Shown here: one piece after another, positions 12,908 through 20,072 of the stretch | Layout of the letters: the number at the start of each line of letters is the position of its first letter | How positions within the stretch are numbered: position 1 is the stretch's first letter | Virus record (IMG/VR): IMGVR_UViG_3300025892_001356 | Location: 1 to 20,072 of that record | Length of the DNA: 20,072 nt | Direction: 5' to 3' (one strand) | DNA from: a virus | Program-made: the position numbers and the translations under genes | Notes under the pieces: generated by a model | The model's input: only the letters and a program-made list of their open reading frames with translations | What the model was told of the DNA's origin: nothing | The model's database searches: none

Positions 12908-13777
12908 ATGCCGATACCAAAGCCTAGCTCTGGTGAAAGCGAATCTGATTTTATGGCAAGATGCACAGGTGATAGCACCATGCTTGCCGAATACTCACAG
13001 CGTGACCAGCGGGTTGCAGTCTGTCTGAGCAGTTACCGCGAGGGCGGGAAAGAGGAGACTGTGATGGATGAAGCCCTAGTTGAAGATTTCACTGATGATT
13101 TTGATGATGAGATGAAGTCAGAGACGCTTGATATTCAAGCAGAGCTAAAGGCTTACAACGGCGATGATGAAGAAGAAAAGGGCGTGTTCTCTGGATACGG
13201 CTCTATCTTTGGCAATAAAGACCTCGGCAACGATGTCATGGTGCAGGGTGCATTTGCCAAGTCAATCGCAAGCAAGGGTCCTAAGGGCGTTAAGCTCCTA
13301 TATCAACATGATGCCAAAGAGCCTATCGGGGTATTTGATGAAATCATTGAAGATAGAAAAGGTCTGCGTGTAAAAGGCCGCTTGGCTATGGGTACACAAA
13401 AAGGCCGTGAAGTTTATGAGCTAATGAAGATGGGAGCCATTGATGGCCTCTCCATTGGCTACAGGGTTTCTCCAAAGGGTGCAGATTACGATGAGCGTGG
13501 CAAAAAGCGTATGCTCAAAGAAGTTGACCTAATGGAGATTAGTGCCGTTACCTTCCCGATGAATACCAGAGCGAGAGTTCAGGCGGTCAAAGGGGAACAA
13601 CGGACGGTTCGTGAATGGGAAGAAACCATGCGGGATGCTTGCGGTCTTTCAAGAAGCGAATCAAAGGTAGCGGCAAATGCCGTGTTTAAGGCTTTAGACC
13701 AGCGTGAGGTTGGCGATGAGCAAAAGGAAGTCATTGATTCAATGGCAAAACTCACCAAAATCCTAAAAGGAGACTGA
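12908..13777 (+). CDS. HK97-type prohead protease (U35) with N-terminal accessory domain
   Basis: The ATG at 12908 lies six bases after AGGAG and is preferred to the ATG at 12902, giving 289 residues. Residues 90-225 form the protease: GYGSIFGNKDLGND, the catalytic histidine in LYQHD (H134), the catalytic serine in GLSIGY (S182) and the strand MEISAVTFPMN. It matures the prohead by cutting the capsid delta domain and itself. Residues 1-43 form a separate small module, PKPSSGESESDFMARC through QRVAVCLSSY, with two conserved cysteines, followed by an acidic linker (55-75); this N-terminal module recurs in marine phage proteins with no known function. The stop overlaps the capsid start (TGATGATG). 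Confidence 0.93.
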   Translation: MPIPKPSSGESESDFMARCTGDSTMLAEYSQRDQRVAVCLSSYREGGKEETVMDEALVEDFTDDFDDEMKSETLDIQAELKAYNGDDEEEKGVFSGYGSIFGNKDLGNDVMVQGAFAKSIASKGPKGVKLLYQHDAKEPIGVFDEIIEDRKGLRVKGRLAMGTQKGREVYELMKMGAIDGLSIGYRVSPKGADYDERGKKRMLKEVDLMEISAVTFPMNTRARVQAVKGEQRTVREWEETMRDACGLSRSESKVAANAVFKALDQREVGDEQKEVIDSMAKLTKILKGD

Positions 13778-14997
13778 TGATGTCTGATGATATCAAAAAT
13801 GCAGTCGAGGGTATCGCAACAGCTTTTGAAGAGTTCAAGGCTACTAATGATGCGCGTCTGGCTGACATTGAAAAAAAGGGTTCGTCTGACCCGCTGGTTG
13901 AAGAAAAGCTAAAGAATATTGAAGCTGACCTAGACCGCTTTGAGGACATTAACCAAAAGCTCACACTTGCACAGCAGCAGCAAAAGCAAGTTGAAGAAAA
14001 GATGAATGACTTTGAGGCACTTTTAAAGCGTCCTGAAGCTGGTCTTTCTACTGAGCAAGTAGACACAAAAACAGTGATGTTTGATAAGTGGCTACGCAAG
14101 GGCAAAGAAAACATGGAGCTTGACGAAATCAAAGCTCTTACAGTCAGTGACGATACTGCCGCTGGTTTCTTGGCTCCGCCTGAGTATGTTCGTGAATTGA
14201 TTAAGACACTTACTGAAATTTCATCAATGCGGTCAATCGCTCGTGTTCGTGCAACTTCACAGAAGTCTGTTCAAATCCCATCACGCACAGCAACATTTTC
14301 TGCACAGTGGGTAGCTGAAACAGGCAGTCGCGCTGAAACAACTGGATATACAACTCAGCTTGAAGAAATCCCAACACATGAGCTTTATGCTTTGGTTGAT
14401 ATTTCTGAGCAAGAGCTTGAGGATTCAGTTTTCAATCTGGAAGCAGAAATGCAACAGGAATTTGCAGACCAGTTTGCGAAAGCAGAAGGTAATGCAATGA
14501 TTGTTGGTGATGCTGTAGGGAAGCCCGAAGGCATTATCACAAACTCAAGCGTTGGCACGACTAATTCAGGAGCATCCTCCACCCTTACAGGTGATGGTCT
14601 CATTGACTTGGTTCATGCAGTTAAGTCGCCATACGGCACTAACGGAACATTCATCTTCAACCGTACTACCTTGGCGGCTATTCGTAGCCTAAAAGATACT
14701 GCGGGTCAGTATGTGTTCCAAGCTGGCATGATGCTTACCGCTGGCGTTCCAAATACTATCTTGGGCTACCCATACGTTGAAATGCCAGACATGGCTGACG
14801 TAGGTGCTGGTTCTAAGTCAGTAGCATTTGGTGATTTCTCACGCGGATACATGGTCGTTGACCGTGTTGCTCTTAGCGTTCTACGCGACCCATTCACACA
14901 GGCAACTAGCGGCAATGTTCGTTATGTAGCTCGCCGTCGTGTTGGTGGTCAGGTGGTTCTGCCAGAAGCTCTCCGCATCCAAGTAACTTCAGCGTAA
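13777..14997 (+). CDS. Major capsid protein, HK97 fold
   Basis: The protein has 406 residues from ATG 13777; an ATG at 13780 is equally possible, and both follow AAAGGAG. Residues 1 to about 95 are a charged coiled coil (delta/scaffold domain, with QQQQKQVEEKMNDFEALL) that the upstream protease should remove. The mature part begins near KALTVSDDTAAGFLAPPEYV and shows the standard HK97 N-arm, E-loop and P-domain pattern: SMRSIARVRATS, WVAETG, ISEQELEDS, GDAVGKPEGII and the C-terminal GDFSRGYMVVDRVALSVLRDP. It builds the icosahedral shell. It is probably the most highly expressed gene here. Confidence 0.97.
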   Translation: MMSDDIKNAVEGIATAFEEFKATNDARLADIEKKGSSDPLVEEKLKNIEADLDRFEDINQKLTLAQQQQKQVEEKMNDFEALLKRPEAGLSTEQVDTKTVMFDKWLRKGKENMELDEIKALTVSDDTAAGFLAPPEYVRELIKTLTEISSMRSIARVRATSQKSVQIPSRTATFSAQWVAETGSRAETTGYTTQLEEIPTHELYALVDISEQELEDSVFNLEAEMQQEFADQFAKAEGNAMIVGDAVGKPEGIITNSSVGTTNSGASSTLTGDGLIDLVHAVKSPYGTNGTFIFNRTTLAAIRSLKDTAGQYVFQAGMMLTAGVPNTILGYPYVEMPDMADVGAGSKSVAFGDFSRGYMVVDRVALSVLRDPFTQATSGNVRYVARRRVGGQVVLPEALRIQVTSA

Positions 14998-15009
14998 GGG
15001 AGAACTGAT

Positions 15010-15486
15010 ATGAAAGACCTTTCAAACTCCATCTCCACCGCTTTATCCCATAAGGTTGCTGTTACTACAGCGGCTTCAAACGGCACAGGCGTTGACCTTC
15101 AAGGTTACGAATCAGCGACTGTTGTTGTTAGTGCTGGGGCAGAGGGTGACACACTTGCCGCTAACCTGAATTTTCAAATTGGGTTAGAGCATAGCGATGA
15201 CGATTCAACTTATACTGACTGTGTTCAGGCTGATATTGTTGACGGTACTATTGCCGCTGACGGTGTTTTCCTAATCATGGACGGTACTGGTACTGCTGGA
15301 ACTGGTGGAAATCCAGATACAGCAGGCATGACTTACCGTGTTGGTTATCGTGGCGGAAAGCGTTACATCCGCACAACAATCGCAAAGACAGGCACACATT
15401 CCACAGGTACACCGTTGGGAACAATGGTTATCAAAGGCAATGCGCGTCATACTGGCGATAATGCGTTTGACGCACATAACGTCTAA
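15010..15486 (+). CDS. Small beta-rich virion protein, probable head decoration protein
   Basis: The protein has 158 residues, rich in glycine, alanine, threonine and aspartate. The pattern GVDLQGYESATVVVSAGAEG, then NFQIGLEHSDDDSTYTD, then YRVGYRGGKRYIRTTI, is common to small proteins encoded directly after the capsid gene in many HK97-type phages. It has no enzyme motif or signal peptide. By position and fold it is likely to bind or stabilise the capsid surface. GGGAGAA precedes the ATG, and it is separated from the capsid gene by 12 bases. Confidence 0.65.
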   Translation: MKDLSNSISTALSHKVAVTTAASNGTGVDLQGYESATVVVSAGAEGDTLAANLNFQIGLEHSDDDSTYTDCVQADIVDGTIAADGVFLIMDGTGTAGTGGNPDTAGMTYRVGYRGGKRYIRTTIAKTGTHSTGTPLGTMVIKGNARHTGDNAFDAHNV

Positions 15487-15494
15487 ACAAATAT

Positions 15495-15518
15495 GGGGGC
15501 AGGGGTAACTCTGCCTCC
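15495..15518 (+). other. Intercistronic stem-loop after decoration gene
   Basis: GGGGGCAG (15495-15502) pairs with CTGCCTCC (15511-15518), eight base pairs with one G-U and an eight-base loop. No T-tract follows, so it is more likely an mRNA-stabilising or attenuating hairpin at the 3' side of the capsid and decoration genes than a full terminator. Confidence 0.5.
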
Positions 15519-15539
15519 TAACCATTATGAGGGGAACAT

Positions 15540-15845
15540 ATGTCTGTTAAAATTTTGCAAAATGTAAGAGCAATTTCTGATGAGCGTGGTGTTCAACCTT
15601 TGACAACATACAAAGCTGGCGACACATTCCCTACTGATGAGCCGTGGCAACGTGCCATTGCTGACAATTTAATAAGGGGTGGGATGGCAGAAGAAGCAAA
15701 AGTGGTGTCACCTAGCGAAACAAAGGCTAATACGCCTGAGAGAGCTAGAAATGCCGATGGCACTTTAATTGGTGACGATAAAAGTACCCCAAACAAAAAT
15801 GAGGCTTGGGTAGGCGGCAAAGCTCCTATGAAATCCAAAAAGTAA
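15540..15845 (+). CDS. Small hydrophilic virion-module protein of unknown function
   Basis: The protein has 101 residues. The N-terminal half has a short strand and helix pattern (YKAGDTFPTDEPWQRAIADNLIRGG). The C-terminal tail ARNADGTLIGDDKSTPNKNE, continuing AWVGGKAP, is a recurring phage tail motif found at the ends of otherwise different proteins and is probably disordered. A GAGGGGA ribosome-binding site precedes the ATG. It sits where head-completion proteins are usually found, but no family assignment is possible. Confidence 0.65.
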   Translation: MSVKILQNVRAISDERGVQPLTTYKAGDTFPTDEPWQRAIADNLIRGGMAEEAKVVSPSETKANTPERARNADGTLIGDDKSTPNKNEAWVGGKAPMKSKK

Positions 15846-15858
15846 ACAGGGGGGCTAG

Positions 15859-16431
15859 ATGGGCAGAGGCATAGGAAGCACCCTTGATACAGCCCTTAAC
15901 GGTCAAGTAGTAAGGCCGTTTTTTGCTGTCAAATTTGAATTTGGTGGCGGGGATGCTCTTTTCTGGTCAGGGAATGGCGATAAGGTAATAAACACAGAAA
16001 CCTATGTTGGGGCTGGCGACATCATTGCTTTCGCACCGCAAACGGAATCAGCGGAATTAGAAGCTAATGGCGTTGTGATCACCATTAACGGCATCAGTTC
16101 ATCAAATATTGCCGTTGCACTAACTGACCAATATCAAGGAAGATTTGTTACAATAACGATGGGTGTTCTTGGTGAGGACTCCAGCGTTGTAGCAACGTAT
16201 ATACTTTTCAAAGGATTGATGGATACAATGACCATCTCTGATGATGGCAATTTTTCAAACATATCAATAAACTGTGAAAACATTTTGATTGGCATGAACA
16301 GGAACAAGGTTCAAAGATATACACCAACTGACCATGAAGCCGTAGTTGCTGCAAGGGGCGAAGCTGGTGTTGATAAGGGCTTTAGGTTTGTTCCCGCACT
16401 CCAAGACAAGGCTATCAGGTGGGGGCGTTAA
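15859..16431 (+). CDS. Tail-assembly protein upstream of the hub (minor tail protein-like)
   Basis: The protein has 190 residues. The N-terminal VRPFFAVKFEFGGGDALFWSG and the central SAELEANGVVITINGI are like minor tail or baseplate proteins that contact the central hub. The C-terminal FRFVPALQDKAIRWGR is a recognisable ending of this group. The stop codon lies one base from the start of the gpJ-like gene, which supports a shared complex. No membrane or enzyme motif is present. Exact placement in the tail is inferred. Confidence 0.65.
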   Translation: MGRGIGSTLDTALNGQVVRPFFAVKFEFGGGDALFWSGNGDKVINTETYVGAGDIIAFAPQTESAELEANGVVITINGISSSNIAVALTDQYQGRFVTITMGVLGEDSSVVATYILFKGLMDTMTISDDGNFSNISINCENILIGMNRNKVQRYTPTDHEAVVAARGEAGVDKGFRFVPALQDKAIRWGR

Positions 16432-19416
16432 ATGGCAGTTATTGGCAGTCTTGGGAAAATAATAACAAATACGACTAAGAATATTGGGAAAATTCTTAAA
16501 GACCCAGTATCTTTAGCAACCATAGCTGTAATGGCATGGATTAACCCTATTGGCACGATGGGCTATTTAGCAAGCGCGGCTGTTTATACGGCTGGCATGG
16601 CGGCTATGAACGCCCTTGCCCCAAGCCCAGAGATACCAGATTTAGGTGGGTTGAATACCAATGCTTATGTAAGTGAAGCAACAGGTCGAACTCAAACTAT
16701 TAGACAGCCAACCCAGCCGAAAAGGGTTGTTTATGGCACGATTAGGGTGGGTGGTGTCATAACATTTATTGGTACAGAAGGGGCTAAAAATAAATATCTT
16801 CATGTTCTTGTTACTTTTACAGGGCATCCCATTAAAAGTTTTGATTCATTCCGAATAGATGACCAAAACGTAACACTCTCTGGCAATGCGGTTTCTGCCC
16901 CTGCAAGATACGTCAGAAGGACACCAAGACATTTTTATGTTCATGTATACACTAGACTTGGAAATTTTAATCAAGCGGCTCATACAACGCTCACAAATGC
17001 GTTTGGAAATTTTACCTCAGAATACAAGCAAAGTGGATGTGCAAACGCACACTTTATATTTGAGTTTGATGATGAGGCGTACCCTAATGGATTGCCGAAT
17101 GTAACCGCTGTTATTAGTGGGGTCACTAATATATTTGACCCAAGAACTTCTACTTCAGGATTCACAAGAAATTCAGCCTTGTGCATAAGAGATTACCTTA
17201 CCAATTCTGAATATGGCATGGGTTTATCCTCCGCTGAAATAGATGACACTTCTTTCATCCAAGCGGCTAATGATTGTGAAGATCAGATGGCTCTAAACGA
17301 TGGCACAACACAAAATAGATATGAATGTAATGGTTCATTTACTGTCGACAGAAGCCATAAACAAATCATTACTGAGCTTTTGAGTTCTTGTGCGGGTATA
17401 CTCACATATCAAAATGGTAAGTTTAGTCTTAAAGTCGGCAAGGAAAATCTCAGTTATTCAATGTCATTGGACGAAAGTGATTTTTTATCTGCCGTGGATA
17501 TTAGAACAAAGACATCTATAGGCTATCAATACAATCAAGTAAAAGGCACTTTCACCACTCCATTTGGCAATACATATCTTCCAACTGATTATCCAATTGT
17601 GAAATCAGCCGCATTTTTGGCGGAAGATAACAATATTGTTAGAACGCTAGATTTGCCAGCCCCATTCACTACCAATTCGGTCATGGCTCAAAGATTAGCA
17701 AAAATAGCTTTGTATAGAAGCAGACAGCAAATCACTATTAGCTCTACATTTTCGCTCAAGGCTTTTAACTTAAAAGCTGGGGATGTTGTAGCCATCAACT
17801 TTGCAAGATTTGGATTTACCAACAAGTTATTTGAGGTAGCGTCTTGGACACTTACCCCCATAGCTACTGAAACGCTAGGCGTTGAGATGATGTTGCGTGA
17901 ATACAATCCTAATATTTATGCTTGGTTAAGGGCGGAGGATGAAGTTCTTTTTGAACTTGATGATTCAAGATTACCAGACCCATTCAGTATTCTGCCGCCA
18001 ACGCTTGTGGTTTCTCAAGAAGTTCAAACCATCAATCAAAAAGCCACTACTGTTATAGTCGCTACTGTCACAGCAAGAGATTTATATTCAACAACTTTTG
18101 ATGTGGATGTTCAAAGGCAATCAAGTAATGGGGTTGCGGTAACTGAGGATATAATCTCATTAGGTAGAAGCTCAAGCCAAAGATTTGAATATGCTGATGT
18201 AGAGAAAGGAGATGTTTGGAAAGTCAGGGCAAGATCACGTTCAAATCTTGGCACATTATCAACTTTTGCTTCAGAAGAAATTACCATACTTGGCAAGAGT
18301 GCCATTTCATTCCCAAGCACTGTTTCAGATTTAAAGATTAACTATCAAGGTTCAACGGCTATATTGTCATGGACAGCAATAACAGACCAAGACCTCAGCC
18401 ATTATGAGATAAGGTATGACCCAGCGACATCAAATGCTGATATTGAAAACTCAGTTGTTATTGTTGATAAGGTATCAAGACCTGGAAACTCTGTGATTAT
18501 ACCATCAGCAACAGGCACGTTTTTCTGCGTGGCGGTTGATAAATATGGGGGCAAATCTCAATTTGCGGCATCTATTGTCGGTCAGGTTGAAAGAAATCTT
18601 GTTACTGATGGGTATCAGTTATTTAGGACTGATACTGAATCATTCAGCGAAACCGCCTTTGCTGGCACAAAAACAGACACATATATTTTCTCAGATTCAG
18701 GAACGCCTACATTGAGGTTGTCAACGAGCAATTTGTTTGACTCTGTTTCAGGCAATTTTGATGACCAGTTTGGACGGTTTGATGGTGGTGCGGGGGGTGT
18801 AGCCTCAAGTGGCACATATGATTTTGCAAATGTTGTTGATTTAGGGCAAAAACAAAGGTTCAAAATTCTTTCAACAAACGTGGTCACAGAGAGGATAAAT
18901 TACGGACCATATGTTGCATCGAGTGGACCACAGTTTTATGGCAGAGCTTCTATGGGAGGTACAGATGTCAGAATTCAAATTGCAACCACAGATGATGACC
19001 CAAGCGGCTCACCCACCTTCACAGCTTTCAATGATGTAATAATTTCAGCCGCATATACAGCAAGGGCTTATAAATTAAGGGTTTTGCTCAAGAGTGAATC
19101 CATTACCCCTGATGGGCTTCTGCATTATACCCCTGCCATAACAAGTATCGCTATTGAGGCTCATGGAGAGGTAAGCACACAGGCTGCGCAAGACATTGTT
19201 AGCGGAACAGGAGCAAAGGTTATCACCTTTACTTATGCGTTCAGAACTCTTGGTGGTCTAGGGATTGCCGCACAAAATATGCGAAGCGGCGAATATTATG
19301 ATATAACCAATAAATCATCCACAGGGTTCACAATTACGTTTTATGATAATACAGACACAGCGATAAGCAGAACATTTGATTATAATGCTACTGGGATCGG
19401 CAGAATAGCGGTATAG
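16432..19416 (+). CDS. Tail-hub / host-specificity protein (gpJ-like) with Fn3 domain
   Basis: The protein has 994 residues. It starts with a hydrophobic segment (about 27-63) of the kind seen in tail-tip proteins that interact with the membrane. Next comes the gpJ-like start of the hub, IRQPTQPKRVVYG, then CIRDYLTN and YECNGSFTVDRSHKQIITEL (about 300-320), and a beta-rich central region. A fibronectin type III-like domain lies at about 627-718 (STVSDLKINYQG ... LSHYEIRY ... GTFFCVAVDKYGGKS). The C-terminus is beta-rich and likely binds the receptor. In family members the hub closes the tail tube and carries receptor-binding parts. The Fn3 region is often exchanged between phages. No tape-measure or tube gene precedes it here, which is unusual for siphophages. 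Confidence 0.82.
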   Translation: MAVIGSLGKIITNTTKNIGKILKDPVSLATIAVMAWINPIGTMGYLASAAVYTAGMAAMNALAPSPEIPDLGGLNTNAYVSEATGRTQTIRQPTQPKRVVYGTIRVGGVITFIGTEGAKNKYLHVLVTFTGHPIKSFDSFRIDDQNVTLSGNAVSAPARYVRRTPRHFYVHVYTRLGNFNQAAHTTLTNAFGNFTSEYKQSGCANAHFIFEFDDEAYPNGLPNVTAVISGVTNIFDPRTSTSGFTRNSALCIRDYLTNSEYGMGLSSAEIDDTSFIQAANDCEDQMALNDGTTQNRYECNGSFTVDRSHKQIITELLSSCAGILTYQNGKFSLKVGKENLSYSMSLDESDFLSAVDIRTKTSIGYQYNQVKGTFTTPFGNTYLPTDYPIVKSAAFLAEDNNIVRTLDLPAPFTTNSVMAQRLAKIALYRSRQQITISSTFSLKAFNLKAGDVVAINFARFGFTNKLFEVASWTLTPIATETLGVEMMLREYNPNIYAWLRAEDEVLFELDDSRLPDPFSILPPTLVVSQEVQTINQKATTVIVATVTARDLYSTTFDVDVQRQSSNGVAVTEDIISLGRSSSQRFEYADVEKGDVWKVRARSRSNLGTLSTFASEEITILGKSAISFPSTVSDLKINYQGSTAILSWTAITDQDLSHYEIRYDPATSNADIENSVVIVDKVSRPGNSVIIPSATGTFFCVAVDKYGGKSQFAASIVGQVERNLVTDGYQLFRTDTESFSETAFAGTKTDTYIFSDSGTPTLRLSTSNLFDSVSGNFDDQFGRFDGGAGGVASSGTYDFANVVDLGQKQRFKILSTNVVTERINYGPYVASSGPQFYGRASMGGTDVRIQIATTDDDPSGSPTFTAFNDVIISAAYTARAYKLRVLLKSESITPDGLLHYTPAITSIAIEAHGEVSTQAAQDIVSGTGAKVITFTYAFRTLGGLGIAAQNMRSGEYYDITNKSSTGFTITFYDNTDTAISRTFDYNATGIGRIAV

Positions 19417-19424
19417 GAGTTACT

Positions 19425-19712
19425 ATGGCACAACATGATTATATAATTAGCAATCAAAGTTTTCCCTCAACACGTTCAGACATAAACAATGCTTTGGCGG
19501 CGATTGTTTCAAATAACTCTGGAAGCTCTGCCCCAACCACGACTTATGCTTATCAGTTGTGGTATGACACTACAACTGATATACTCAAAATCAGAAATGC
19601 GGATGATGATGCTTGGATTACTCTATTTTCATTTGACCAAGCCGCTGATTCTGTTGTTGTAAGTGGCGAACAAGACCCACAGGTTGTAGCCCTTGCAATT
19701 GCTTTAGGATAG
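19425..19712 (+). CDS. Short tail-fibre-associated structural protein
   Basis: The protein has 95 residues and starts after a TAGGAGT ribosome-binding site. It follows a widespread phage pattern: MAQHDYIISNQSFPSTRSDI, then NNALAAIVSNNSGSSAPTTT, then YAYQLWYDTTTDILKIRNAD. It is common as the N-terminal virion-attachment part of tail fibres in marine phages; here it stands alone, followed at once by another short-spaced structural gene. The function is presumed to be a tail-tip or fibre connector. Confidence 0.7.
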   Translation: MAQHDYIISNQSFPSTRSDINNALAAIVSNNSGSSAPTTTYAYQLWYDTTTDILKIRNADDDAWITLFSFDQAADSVVVSGEQDPQVVALAIALG

Positions 19713-19716
19713 TATC

Positions 19717-20072
19717 ATGGCAGATGACGCAATTATAACATCAACCAATCAGCTTTTGCCTGATGAGATTTCTGTAGTTATTGATGGCGCAATGCTTGTT
19801 GCTCCTGATGATGCTAATGATAAGTGGTATTACAAGCTAACCAGCATAACTACTACTAGCGCAGATTTGATTGCTGGTTCATTTATTGATTACACGGCTG
19901 TCACAGCGGCTTCCGCGCCAAGTGCTATTGATACGGCTGATAAAGTAAAATTCTTATTTGTTAAAAATGAAAGCACCGCAGACGGTATATATCTTGTTCT
20001 TGATGGCGGCACTGCATCAAATAGTGTTGCGGACGGAATATTTATTGGGGCTGGGCAAACATTTGTGGGGCG
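19717..20072 (+). CDS. Structural protein, cut by window end
   Basis: The ATG at 19717 lies four bases after the previous stop, and the frame stays open to the end (118 residues visible, starting MADDAIITSTNQLLPDEI). It is rich in aspartate, threonine, serine and alanine, with beta-strand alternation (VKFLFVKNESTADGIYLVLD, then GIFIGAGQTF). It has no signal peptide or catalytic motif. Context and composition suggest a tail-fibre or virion surface protein. Its total length and C-terminal domains are not visible. Confidence 0.65.
   Translation, partial: MADDAIITSTNQLLPDEISVVIDGAMLVAPDDANDKWYYKLTSITTTSADLIAGSFIDYTAVTAASAPSAIDTADKVKFLFVKNESTADGIYLVLDGGTASNSVADGIFIGAGQTFVG

Noticed and set aside
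13752-14132. 126-residue serine-rich ORF on the minus strand
   Set aside because: It is antisense to the coiled-coil start of the capsid gene; its serine/phenylalanine bias is what Glu/Lys/Ala-rich codons give when read backwards, and it has no leader motif.
1-20072. tRNA genes, CRISPR arrays, riboswitches, integrase or attachment sites
   Set aside because: I looked for cloverleaf-type stems, regularly spaced repeats and recombinase motifs and saw none that I can support.

Overview
The window is a stretch of a tailed double-stranded DNA phage genome (Caudoviricetes). It has the end of a replicative primase-helicase and then a nearly complete packaging and head module: small and large terminase, HK97-type portal, MuF-like head protein, prohead protease and HK97-fold capsid. 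Tail-hub and adhesin-type genes follow. Base composition is moderately AT-rich, genes are tightly packed, and there are no tRNAs, integrase, insertion sequences or CRISPR arrays. The gene set and protein style resemble environmental marine phages, perhaps of alphaproteobacteria. That host guess is inference; no sequence here proves it.

Layout. (1) 1-1100: the C-terminal half of a T7 gp4/Twinkle-like helicase, a possible 16-residue microprotein, and a strong rho-independent terminator. (2) 1185-2565, rightward: a SAM-dependent methyltransferase overlapping a glycosyltransferase-like gene. (3) 2549-4425, leftward: an NrdR-like zinc-ribbon protein, then an amidoligase (glutamine-synthetase fold) followed by a gamma-glutamylcyclotransferase-like protein. 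(4) 4517-6832, rightward: a ParB/Srx-domain protein with a C-terminal CPxC knuckle, an IbrA-like PAPS-reductase-family protein, and an IbrB-like ParB-domain protein. (5) 6855-12304: packaging and portal genes. (6) 12317-12741: a leftward two-gene insert (moron-like) with its own promoter. (7) 12908-20072: protease, capsid, decoration-type and tail proteins, ending inside a cut-off gene.

The structural genes form one conventional rightward late operon with short gaps or start/stop overlaps. Two features are less ordinary. First, the accessory block pairs two enzyme sets that look like modification systems: amidoligase with gamma-glutamylcyclotransferase, and ParB-like proteins with an IbrA-like ATP-pyrophosphatase. 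Second, there is a common regulatory grammar. The two leftward units have promoters whose -35 box lies at the same place inside a GTTTAC-N4-GTAAAC-type palindrome, and a diverged version overlaps the -35 of the rightward protease/capsid promoter. Four of the five leftward genes also carry an identical 11-base leader (AACCACGGAGA) just before the start codon, and three of these have a hairpin exactly three bases upstream of it. This suggests that the leftward cassettes are regulated together and may have been acquired as units.
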